Shown: positions 13,401 through 26,000 of the stretch, piece by piece
Layout of the letters: the number at the start of each line of letters is the position of its first letter
Numbering within the stretch: the stretch's first letter is position 1
Origin: Xiphias gladius
Taxonomy: Eukaryota > Chordata > Actinopteri > Istiophoriformes > Xiphiidae
Direction: 5' to 3'
Assembly (NCBI RefSeq): GCF_016859285.1
Contig: NC_053407.1
Span: forward strand, 21,478,715 to 21,542,714
Length of the DNA stretch: 64,000 nucleotides
Position numbers and translations under genes: made by a program
The notes under the pieces: model-generated
The model's database searches: none
Seen by the model: only the letters and a program-made list of their open reading frames with translations
Told to the model about the DNA's origin: nothing

Positions 13401-16400
13401 CTCAAGAGTCTCGCGGTTAATGTACTCACAGTTGGATGAAGGTCAATGGCAGGATGTGAGAGAGATGGATGGAGGTGAAAGACAAGAGGGCAATAATTTT
13501 GGCAATGTCTCTCATCTCTAATGCGATATACTGTATTGTTTGCATTCTAGAAAGATTTATTATTTTTTCATCTTCCCCTTTTTTATCAACCTTCTTCCTG
13601 CTACCACGGTTTTTGTCTCTGATTCAATATGTTTTTTGTAGTAGTTTAGTTTCAAGGGGGTCATTTGGATCTTCAACATATGTATAGTGTGTGTTTCTTA
13701 TTATATCTTGGTCTGTTCTCCCTCTGTTGTAGCATCCCATCTCGATTATGTCTTTTGAGGTCAGCTTGAGATCGTATGGCTTATATCAGGAGTTCACAAC
13801 CTAGAGGTCGGGTTGCCTCATGGTCCAAAGAAAAACTTGAGGCGCCACCAGATACTTCTGTTAGACAAGAGAACGTGTGTAGTTTTGATTTTTCTCAAAT
13901 ATTTGCCATTTTCTTGTATAATATTGGCTAAATTAAACTCTTCTGGCCTCTAAAAAGGTTTCAAATGAAACAATTTCCGAAGGAAAAGCCCTCTGGTTGA
14001 ACTACTACAACTCATGTCCACATAAAATGGGACCTCCACCAATTTTACACTTCAAAATCTGTTTACAGGTCTTACAGAGGAGTTTTCAGGCTCTTTTCCT
14101 TAATCTCACTCTGTTCTCCTGTTGGCCAAGAAGCCCACATTGTATTCCCTACAACTGTTTTGTGTCCCTCGGTTGCTCATTTGGAAATGTAACAGTAACA
14201 TTTCGACAGCAGTAAAAAATAAAGCATTTACGTAGCTCCAGAGGGATTTGAGCTAACACGAAATCTGATAAATTGCCTCAAGTAATGCCACTTGAGGCAG
14301 CATCGACTGAGGCGGAAGACTAAAAGCTTGGAAATGAAGCTCACTCCTCATCTCTGCTTGAGGCTAATGGCTCAAGGCTATGGTAGCCACTGCTAGTCTA
14401 ACACACCCGAATCCCAAACTGAATGGCGGTCAAGTTGCATTGTATGTTTCTACTGTCCATCATGAGTCTGAGAGTGTTATAGGTTTTGAATGCTACATCG
14501 GTTGAGTACTATTTTAAAGCCTGACCTAACCTGAAATAATGGTCTAGAATTAAACACTATTTTATATTCACAAAAAACGTTGGAAGCCACTGGCTTACAT
14601 ATATGCATCAGAATACTGGTATGGATATTTGGATGATTACGTTGTCAACGACTCAACTTCAGTAATTTACAGTCTAATTTCAGTGAGAGTGGCTACTGAG
14701 AGTAGGCATTAAGTCTTTTTTCCCCTCATTTTGGAGTAAAAATACAGCATTTTTTAAATCCTTTGACTAACACGTGAAGATGTGTTTTGTATCTGTATGT
14801 GTGATGTTTCAGGGTGGGCTACGCCAACGATGATGACGAGGAGGAAGCACGGGAGCAAAGGAGGCGTGCGAGGGAGGAGAGAAAGAAGATGAAGGACCTA
14901 GAGGAGCCTGGTACCTCTGATGAGATCAACACTAACAGGTACAATGTGGATGAAGGGACAAGAACCACATACTGTAATACCATTTTGGGGCAAAACAGGG
15001 GAAGTCACAAGACAGAGAATCAGAAACACCATTTTCCCCAAATTTCAGTTTTGTTAGTACAAAGTTTTAAACTCTTGGTACTGATAATCACTTCCAGCCT
15101 AAACATTTGGAACTGCCTCCAGTAAGTGTGTGGTTCTTTGACTGATATTTCCCCTGGTAAGCCTCAGCAGAATGATCCAATCAAAGAATTGAGATGTGGG
15201 TTCATCACATTTGATCGTACAAGAAATATGATGGGATTTATGGCAAACATAAGGGATTTAGAGAATTAGCTTTGATTTGACTTGAATTTCAGGCTCCACT
15301 GCTCAGTGAACAAGTCGATTTCATGTTTTTACAGTGTAACAGAGACTGAGTCCTCTGCCACCACCACCAGCACCACCAGTGCTGAAGGGGCAGATGATGA
15401 CCAGGCTTTGCTGGAGCGCCTGGCCAGGAGGGAGGAGCGCAGGCAGAAGAGAATGAAGGAGGCCTTGGAGAGGCAGAAGGAGTTTGACCCCACCATCGGC
15501 ACCACCAACGGCACAGACAGCCCACTGGAAGAGCAGTCCTCCATCACCAGCAGCAGACAGCAGCATACAGAAGAAGAGGAGGAGGAGGAGAAGGAGGAGA
15601 AACCTGCCCAGGAGGAGGTAGCAGAGACTGATACAAACTGCTGGAGGAAAGAGGAAGAAGATAAGAAGGAAGAAGAGAAGGTACAGATTAGTCTCTAGCT
15701 GTTTCTGAACCAGAACGTGTACTTAAATGGGACAAAAGATTTTATATTCTGGTGGTTTTTTTACTCTTGACAGGAATTTGTTCTGGTGTCAAGAACATCT
15801 GCCACAAGAAATGAGGTATGGTCTCTTACTTTAGCTTCCTCCTAACTTTATTTTGTTGATAAACATACATAAAATGATAGAAGATAAGTAAATATTACTT
15901 ATCTCATAGGTGGAGCTTGAGGCTGCAGCAACAGAAGTAGAGGCTGATCTTGGAAAGAAAGATGCTGATGAGGAAGCTGTTCCTGATGTTGACAAGGAGG
16001 AAGAAGAAAGGAAAAGGAAAGAAGAAGAAGAAAGACAGCAAAAAGAAATGGAAGAAAAGCTGAGGATAGAAGAGGAAGAGAGGCAAAAAAGGGAAATGGA
16101 GGAAAAGCTGAAGAGAGAGGAAGAAGAAAGGCAGCAGAAGGAGGAAGAGGAAAGGAAGAAGAGAGAAGAGGAGGAACAACAACAAAAGCAATTGGAAGAG
16201 AGGCTGAGGAAGGAGGATGAAGAAAAACAGAAAAAAGAGATGGAAGAAAAAATTAAAAAAGAAGAGGAACAACAGAAAAGGGAGATAGAGGAGAGAAGGA
16301 AGAAGGAGGAGGAGGAAAAACGGAAAAAGGAAATAGAGGAGCGACTGAAAAAAGAGGAGGAGGAAAAACTAAAAAAGGAAATGAAAGAAAAGAAGAAGAA

Positions 16401-19400
16401 AGAAGAGGAGGAAAAACGAAAGAAAGAAATGGAAGAGAAGAAGAAGGAGGAGGAAGAGAAGAAGAAAAAGGAGGAGGAAGAGAAGAAGAAGAAGAAAGAG
16501 CTGGAAGAAAAGAAGAAGAAAGAAGAGGAGGAGAAACGGAAAAAGAGAGAGATGGAAGAAAAGAAAAAGAAAGAGGAGGTATTAATGTGATTTATGGGTC
16601 TTTTCCCCAACAGCCACAACCAAAAACCTGGAAGACTCAAAATGAGGTCTCTGTGTTAATGTCCCTATTTGTAAAGTAACAGAATGCAGATATTTTAATG
16701 TAACACAAGGCCTTCATCTTCTGGATCAAGTGACACTGGGGGACCACATTTGATTCATCCAGGCTTTGATCTCGCTCTGCAGATATTTGCTGTATGATAG
16801 TTTAGTGGTGTGGTCACAGATCCCAGTGTTTTGTTTGCCGCAAGGATAAAACAGGCAGTGGCGTTGAGGATGTCACAGCATGATGTGTCTTCAGTTTACA
16901 GCTGCTTTGCATTCACTGCCAGGCCTTTGACTCCACTATTGTCTGATGGCTTTATTGTGAGTTTTTGACGTCATTTGTTACAACTGAGCCCGATGATTTC
17001 ATTATTTTATCAATCTTGTTCCTTTTTTGTCTTCCCATATAAAGGAGGAGAAGCCAAAGAAATTTGGTTTTAAGGAAAAGGTGAAAACCAAGTTTATTGT
17101 CATTCAACACACCTAATGAGTTTTTCTCTGATATTGAAGAAAGACGTTAAGTGATGTCTAACTTTTTTCTCTCTTTTTGCAAGAATGAACCAGCCAAACA
17201 GAACGGAGCTTTCATTGAGAATAAGCTCAAGAAAATAGAGAAGCCATCAAGGTAAATTTTGCCAGACTCCTCATAACAGTGAGGCACCTTTCATGTATGA
17301 CTTTCTTTGTCATCTTTGTAAATGCTCATAAATGCCATTTCATAAAAGTGTTGGATTAGAGGTTGATATTTCAAATGTATTTGTGTATATCTACAGATTA
17401 GAATGAGCCTTGACCTGATAAAATTCACTCTCATTTCTAAAATAAAATCCCTCTGCTTTCAATTCAATTCAATACAACTTTATTTATTCCTGTAAGGCCA
17501 AGTGCCTGCAGCAGATCCCCCCCTAGGCCAGCCGACATACACAGACAATATATAAGAGAAGAAAGAAAAAAAAACAAAGCTAGAAAACAATCAAAGGCTA
17601 TTAGCTTAAAAACTTTATGAGGAATTGATCATAAATACGTTAATAGAAAACCATAAATGGCCACAAAAAAAAATCAAAAATAATCACACAAAGTAATGAA
17701 GAAATATTTACTTAAGAGGAATTGAGAAGATGGAAAACAGAGGGTATAAAGCCTTTAAATAACAATTACCTTTAGAGGCATGTGGCTTTTATGATGAAGA
17801 TTCATTTTTAACTCATCAGTAGGCTGAAACATGTGAGTTTTTATACGTGCGTGTTGGTCATATAACAACTGTCTGCGTGTGCTAGCAGGGACAACGCTTC
17901 CTCCTCAAAGGCAGATGACGTGGAGCGACAGGAGGCCGACCGCAAGCTGCAGGAGCTGAAGCGCCGACGAAACAACGCAGAGAGCGAGGAGTTTGAGAAG
18001 ATGAAGCAGAAGCAGCAGGACGCAGAGATGGAGCTGGAGGAGCTGAAGAGGAAGAGAGAGGATAGGAGGAGGATCCTGGAGGAGGAGGAGAGGCAGAGGA
18101 AGCAGGAGCTGGAGGACAAGAAAGCCAAGGAACAGGTGAGGATGGACTTGATGGAGTGAAATATTCCTCATTGTGAAATCTTTTTTCTCCTAGGAAATGG
18201 GCAGTGACAGAAGTGTGACAGTAAACTGTGGTTATCATAACAGGAGGAGAGGAAGAGGATGAAGGAGGAGATAGAGAAGAGGAGGGCAGAGGCTGCAGAG
18301 AAGAAGAAACAGAAGGAAGAAGACACCACAAAACCTGCCTTTACTATCAGTCCCAAAGGCTCCTCCAAGGTGAGTTTTGGAGCAGAGGTTCAGACATGTT
18401 GCAGATATTCTACAGGGTTAGAACTTAATTTCACTGTAATTCAATAACAAAATAATGTATTTTCTCACCTCACTTATCCATCTCTGATATTTCCACCCCA
18501 ATGCAAAATGGATTTTTGTGTGTGATTCTCACAACGATGAAAAATTCAAAATTTCTTTCCAGAAACAAGGTCCTGGTTTCTACGGATAATTCACAGACCT
18601 CACTGTCGTCAGCTGGAACTACTTTTACCAAAAAATAGTCCCCCTGAAAACTGTTGCCATTATGGTCGGTGGGTTATCTGGAGTAGTAGAGACATTTCTT
18701 CTTAAAGAGATGTTGCTGTTACATTTTCTAAGTTTTGTAATTGCTTTGAGCACCGCAAAACAAATATCATTCACCTGCATGGCTAGGGGCCACTATAGGT
18801 GAGTGAAGCGACCATTTAAAAGGATCCAAATACTGAAACTTGAAAAACAGCCGGGCAACCCGGATGATATTAGGAAAACAAAATCTAAACTAGAAGTGTA
18901 CCCCCCAAGACTGTGCAAACAATCTACAGTTTGCGTAGACAAATCCATAACATGGGAGGAAAATGTTCTCATCAGAATATTAGCTTTGTACTCAAACATT
19001 TGATAAACATATGATAAATTAAACTGTTAAGTTTTTCATTTAGGATAAAGCATAATGAGCCACACACTTTCATGGTACACATGTTGGGCCATCCAGATGT
19101 TTGTAAAGCACAGTTAACTCTTGAAGGAACAGTTTGACATTTTGGGAAATACACTTATTTGCATTCATTTGCTTTCATAGTTAGATGAAACGATCTGTAC
19201 CACTCTCTTGTCATTACGGTAATTGTGAAAATGGGGGAAATGGCTGGCCGCGCTTTGTCCAAAGATAACCAGCATCCAGCGTCTTTAAAGCCCCTTGAGC
19301 TGGTAAAAGCAACGTATATAAAAGTAACGTGTTCATTCGTGAGCTTTAGAGCTGTTAGTGGGCGGATTTTGGGACCTTGGACAGAGCCAGGCTAGCTGTT

Positions 19401-20000
19401 TCCAGTCTTAATGCAGAGCTTATCTAACCTGCTGCTGACTGTAGCTTCTAGCTTCATATTGAACATACAGACATGAGAGTTGAATTGATCTTCTCATCTA
19501 ACTCCCAGCAAGAAAGAAAAGAAGCGTGTCTTCCAAAATGTAAACTAGTCCTTTAAGCGTCGCTACTAGTCTGTCTTTAAAGAGCATTACAAAGGTTGCA
19601 GTCTCCTTCCATGTAGCAGCGGATCTGGTTGCATTTTTTTTTTTCTTCAGTTGTGAGACACTGCAAGAGAAGCACAGCTTCTCCCTTTTCCGTCTATGGT
19701 CAAACATGTTTTGTTGCCAAATGTGATCATTGTTTTTTTCTTCAATTTCTGTTTTTAATTCCTTTGATATTAGTCATATATTGATAGTTAATAAGAATTT
19801 TTAAAAAAAAGTTGTGCTCTGGCTTCTGAGCTGTACTCAAATATGGCAGTAGTTGAACAAGACCACGACTGGGTAATTTTCTTGCTGGAGTATTTTTGGA
19901 GGAATGTTGAGGATTGTGTGTGTGTGTCTTTTCAACGCTGCGTAGATGGAAAGTATAATTCATTTTGAACAGCATTTCTCAGTCCCAAGCTCAGACCAGG

Positions 20001-20057
<57 letters not shown>

Positions 20058-20061
20058 TGCG

Positions 20062-20099
<38 letters not shown>

Positions 20100-23000
20100 A
20101 GCTGTGTATACAGTATGTGTGTGTGTCTCCTGGCTCCCTTACATCCAAACTCTCCAGCTCAATCACTCAGGCACCAACCGACACAACATTCAAGTACAGA
20201 GAGACCTTCTCAGGGACAGGCTGGTCTGCCTCTCAGTGAGGTCGTCTTGGAGACATGATAGAAGCCAGGACAGCTTGACCAAGTCCAAATATATGTATGC
20301 ATGTCAGAGATGGAGTGGTTTATAACTTAAACATGCTGTTTTGTGCTTTGCAGATTGGGGAGAAGGCAGAATTCTTGAGCAAATCAGCCCAAAAAAGGTG
20401 AGACATAAAAGTATCGCACAGTATAAAAATAAAGATGCATACATTAATGAAACAGGGGTTTGTGGGCCATGTTAACGTGTCGTTCATCCCTGCAGCACTG
20501 CAGGCAGAGTGTCACACACTCCAATTGTCTCCAAGATAGGCAACAGACTGGAACAGTACACTTCAGCCATCCAGGTGAGACTCAGCAGGGGTTGTAGAAT
20601 TACTCAGATCCTTTATTTAGGTAAAAATACCAATACTACAATGTAAAAATACGCAATAAGTAAAATCCTGAATTTAAAATCCTAAAGTACAAGTACAGAC
20701 GCATTATCAGCAAAATGTACTTGAAGTATCACAAATAAAGTATTCATTTTGCAAAGATGTGACAGATGGTCCCTGTAACTGATATAGTTCAATAAGTAAC
20801 ATTAGTAGAGGTAGAGTTAGTTTTAAATACTTTATGTACAATTAATGTACAATTATATACAACTGGTTGTCCAGACTAATCCAGTGTTTCCCAGCCGAGC
20901 AGTCGAGCCCTCTCCAAGGTAATTCTGAGGGGCAGTGAGACAATTAATGGGGTAGGAAAGGAGAGAAAAAAAAGTTGTGTTACAGTAATGTGTATTTATC
21001 TTTTGTACTTTGGACTGAATCTTTGCTTTTATTGTGAAATATTGGATAAATTCACGTCTTTGTGCCCAAAGCAGTTTCTTAAATGAAACTATCTGAGAAG
21101 TAGGGTTGGGAAATGTCTCTTTGGTGGAACTCCAACTCATACACATCTGAAATGTGGCCAGGAGCCTCAACTATACATTGTTTTTTATTAAGAGGTCGTA
21201 AGCCAAAAGGGTTTTGGAACCCCTGGTTAATTAGCGATGCATTGTATTTTTTAACCTTACTATATGTTAACTACTAACTACAGATGTCAAACCAATGTAG
21301 CAGAAGTATAAAGTAACATGAAATGGAAATACTCAAGTTAAGAACAAGCACTTCCAGTACAGTACTTGAGTGAACATACTTAGAAACTTTCCACCATTGA
21401 TCTGCATTCAATGTAGAGCTGTTTTTGCCCTATAAAAACTAGTGAAATCCATCCTTTTTTCTCCACAGGGAAACAAAGAAGCCAAATCCCCCAAGTCTCC
21501 AATGGCAGATATTCCTACAGGAGGCACGCGCAGCATCAAGAGCATGTGGGAGAAAGGCAACGTCGGCAGCGCCTCTGAAAGTCCAGCCCCTGCCAATAAG
21601 GTGAAGGATTGAGAAAGCGAGAAGGATAGACAGGTTTACCGGTATGCGACTGAGTATTTGAGATGTCTCTTTTCCCAGGATGTGATTGGGATCAAAGGAG
21701 GCGTAGCCGGACGTGTCAACAGTTGGATGGCAAAGCCTGCAGAGGCGGAAAAGACAACACCGGCGCCTGCACCAGCAGCAGCACCAGCAGCAGCAGCAGC
21801 AGCATCACCAGCAGCAGCAAAGCCAGCAGTAAGACCCGATAAATCTTGTCTTGATCACACACACTATTGTAAATTAGACACCGGTGTTACTTCAACAGGG
21901 TAATCCCTCGATATTCTGTACACGCAAATGTGCTCATTTGCACATCAACATGCCAGCCTTTTGTTGGCTGCAGCCCTTATATCTGAGCTCCAAGAGTGGA
22001 CAATGTCACTTTGTGGAGTCTAGTGACACCACATGGACAGTTTACTTAAAAGCATCCGTTAACCAAGCCCACCCCCAAAAGCTCTTTGTGTTATTCTTTA
22101 CGTGACCTGACAGTTGTGAATGCAGTGTTTGAGCATAAACCTGTGGGAAAACTTTGGGACGAGGTAGACTATAATTCCCCATCGTTGCCGACAACAGTCC
22201 GAACACAAAGCACTGCGGCAGGCAGCTGGGGGCCAACGTGCCTCCTTGCGCAGCCGTTCCTACGCCCCTCTGCACATCGGTCACATTGGCCTCTCTAGGT
22301 ATTTCAAGGTTATATTACATTACATTATTACGGCCCATGAACGATACAGCACTTGCAAAAAGTTATCTCGTTTTTTTTGGGACTCTGTCTATGCCAAAAA
22401 ACAAGATATTTTTGTCTCACTGTGGGCATAAGGTCATGTCTCTTTCACAGCACTGACAAAACAACCAGTAAGTACAGTGAATTATTAATTTATTTTATTA
22501 ACCATGATATAAATAAATGAGGGTACTTGGTGGACACTGTGACCTTTTCTTAAAGTAGGACACCAGCTGCTAATCCCACCAGGTCTTCTGGAGACATTAC
22601 ACCATGTCCACATGCAGTAGCGTTTTGGATGGGGTGTGACATTGTTCTAATAGGAAATTTACGAGTGAGATATCTTTAGTGTCAAACGTCTTGGCCGGAG
22701 GAGCGGTTGTAACCTTGCCTTTACTTTTGCGGCAACACTTCCCCCTGATGGGATGAAGCTGTACAGCAGCGTAAATGTTTACCTCTAAATATCTGTTTTC
22801 TCTTCGGTATGTTAACTGTGTTAACTTGTTTATTTCTCTTCTGCCTTTCTTTCCCCTTTGCTAATGCACTCCTTTCTTCAGCTGCCCTCGCTCAAACTTT
22901 TCCTGCTGTTCTTTGTCCACTCTTCAAACTGGTAAAGGTACCACTTTGCATACATATTACAAAAAACTACAACTAATAATCAGAAGATAAATATGTATAG

Positions 23001-26000
23001 AAATCATAATTGTATTCGACCAGTGATGGAAAGTAACTAAGTACATTTACTTCAGTACTGTATTTAAGTGTGGTTTTGAGGTTCCTGTACATTACTTGAA
23101 TATTTCCATTTGATGCCACTTTATACTGTCCTTATACTAAGACTTTACATAAATGATGATAAATTACATAATACAATATATTGTTAAAGATTACACCAGT
23201 GGTTCCAAACCTTTCTTGCAAAAGCTGTGTCTCGTTGGGGCCCCTTGTCTTGTTTTAAATGAGTTGTTAATATTTTCAACGAAGAGAGATTTCCCCTCCA
23301 AACGTCTCAGATTACATGTAAGTGTAAATCACTGTTTGAGGCCCAAAGAGGTTAAATGACCCAATATTTCACAAGAAACAAAGATTCAAAAAATTCAAAA
23401 GTTAACACGTTTTTCTACATCGAAACATTGTTTTTGTTTCTTTACTATCCCATTAATCATATCAGGTCCATTTAGATTTATCTCATGACCCTTTGAGGGG
23501 GCCGTACCCATAGATTTGGAACCACTGGATTAAACTACCTCACAGTATAGTTAAACGCAGTAACAGTAAAAATGCTGATTACTCATTAAAACATACAAGT
23601 ATTAACAATCTAAAACTGTACTATATAATAATATATCACCCACAGAAACCAATTTTTCTGCAAAATGAGTATTTTTACTTTTGACACTTGAAGTACATTT
23701 TGCTGCTGATACTTCTGTACTTTTTGGATGCAGGAATTTTACTTGTAATGGAGTATTTTTACATTGTTGTACTGGTACTCTCATTCAGGTAAAGAATCTG
23801 AATACTTCCTCCGCCACTGCGTGAGACTCATGGTTGTCCTTTTTTTTGTGTGTGTGACAGGATGTGAAACCAGGTGACGTTGGTAACAAACGTGGCATGT
23901 GGGAAACCAAGAAGGGCTCTGCGCCTGCCAAGGTAACATTCATACACCTCTTCCACTGTATGAAGGTGGGGCGATGTTAATGTTTCCAAGGATTTATGGT
24001 GACATGATCCTGTTTGTTTGTTTCATTCAGTCTACCTTATAGACGGGTGAAAGAGGTAACACTCAGTGCACGTTCCACCAGGCATGGGGTGACTGATTTT
24101 TTGATGTTTACACTGTTTTTACATCTTCTCTCAACACAAATATGATTGGAGTTGTGGTTTTCTTTTCTCAGTTCAGTCAATTCAAAAGGTAAACATTATT
24201 CACCAAGATCTTTCTGTAAGGGACTGTATAGAAATTATTAGGGGGCCAGAAGGAGTCAGAAAAAGGGGAGGGATATGTATTTCTTTTTGCTGAAGGGAGG
24301 GATGTCTACAGTTTTTTGGGAGAACAGAGAATTGTCTTTTAACTTTTCCCAATTGCAGAGTTATACTGTATAATATACATCATGGTTACAGTAAGAAACT
24401 TGCGGTTAATGTTGTGGAAGTCATGGATAAAAGAAACAACACTGACTATCGGTTTCAAACGTAAAACAAACAGCCATCTCCTGTGTGAATGTCCTGTGTT
24501 TTGTTTGTCACCTGGCTTCCTCCTCTGCCCCCATCATAATTACTCCAGCCACTAGAGGTCGCTTAACAAAAACATAACTATGGATTTCAATAAGCTGCTT
24601 GCACTGCCAACCTATGGGCTACTTTTTTACTGGAGGACAGTCTCCATTTTGTTTATCTCGTGGATGTGATCACCATTTCCTGCGAATGGTTTAACACGTT
24701 TCCAACTGATCAACAGGTAGCGGTAATGCGCCAACAAAGGCAGGGAAGAAGGATAGTGCTAGCAAGTAAACGTGGATGTAAACCATGCTGGATTTAAAAT
24801 ACTCAAAAACTCCGCTTTGCTAATGTTTATGAGTAATGAAATGCATTAATAAAATTTTTTAGAACGCAAGGATACATTCGTCACGTGCTGGTGAATAACA
24901 CTGAATGTAAACATAACTTCACATGGTACCTGTAGGCCGAGGACAATAATCCATCATTTTGTCAGTTGGTGGCTATGTGAAAATTACTATTCCATTAACA
25001 CATAAAAGCACAAACTGGGTGACAACACCTTAAATTCTTTATATAATTTTAGTCTTTCATTACAAAACATATTGTAAAAATCAAGTTTTGTTATATTATT
25101 GTGAGTTATTGGAGGAAGGTCAAGGGTATCGGCCAAAAATGCGATCAAAAAGAGCACTTTGCTTTTATTTATGAGTTCAAACATTAGATTAGGACCCCTC
25201 TCCCCCTCCCTATTAATTTTCATACAGTCCCTAACTAATAAATCTGTAAACAATAATTATATCTTTTTAAAAGTAGGATGTATGTTGAGTTTCAAATCTC
25301 TGACTGAGCTGCCTGAACTGAAATGGAAGTACTGAATCTGATGTGATGAAAAACCCGCATACTGTAATATACACTGTATTATCTACATTCTATCATTGGT
25401 TCCCAGACTGGCTTTGAGGACATAAATAATAAGCTTTGGCTCTGATGTGGTTGTTCACTGGGAACATGGATAACTTACAAACATGAGTGTGATGTATATG
25501 TTGTTAAAGGATGTTTTGGCTGCACTGTGCACAGCTTTTTCATGCCAAGATAGTAGCTGCATTACATTGAGGATATTATTCTTGAGTGCATGTGGTTATG
25601 TTTGAATGCTGATGGATATATATATATATACATATATATGCTGCTTTTTAGCCAGGAGTGCTTTAAACAGACTCTTTGATGTAGGACCTTAGGAATAACA
25701 TATCTGATATTATCAGTCCAATCGAATAACCCCCCCCCCCCATTTCATTTATTAGGATCCCCATTAAGTTAAATGAGGCTTAAGATATTTTTCCTGGGGT
25801 CCACAGACCTTAACTCAAAATTAATCCCAGAATAAATTGAGGCATTGTAGGCATTAACTAAATATGTGGTTTATAAAGTTTTGCTGATTTTTTTCCCTCT
25901 TCCTTTTCATGATTTCTCCCCTCTTTCCTCCACCCCTCCTCTTTACAGGTGGCAGTTGGAGGAAAGAGCAAGTTTGTCACAAATGGTAAGTTTGTTAGGT

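Larger units (their letters stand above)
10552..14812 (+). other. cald1: cald1 intron 1
   Basis: An intron of about 4.3 kb between the first and second coding exons. It contains a dispersed repeat at about 11,836-12,235, a duplicated segment at 12,925 and 14,081 (separate entries), and no supported exon. Its size and position after the start codon make it a reasonable place for enhancers, but I see no specific site I would defend. Confidence 0.6.
18370..20353 (+). other. cald1: cald1 intron with repeats
   Basis: An intron of about 2 kb between the exon ending SPKGSSK and the exon beginning IGEKAEF. It holds palindromic repeat copy 4 and a GT microsatellite at 20,003-20,096. No additional exon was seen. 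Confidence 0.6.

Noticed and set aside
15831..16640. A 269-codon Ser/Phe-rich open frame on the minus strand
   Set aside because: It is the antisense of the caldesmon helix exon. A purine-only sense strand has no stop codons on the complement in this frame, so the frame is a composition artefact.
19946..20258. Cys/Val repeat open frames near 20 kb
   Set aside because: They are translations of the GT microsatellite inside a cald1 intron.
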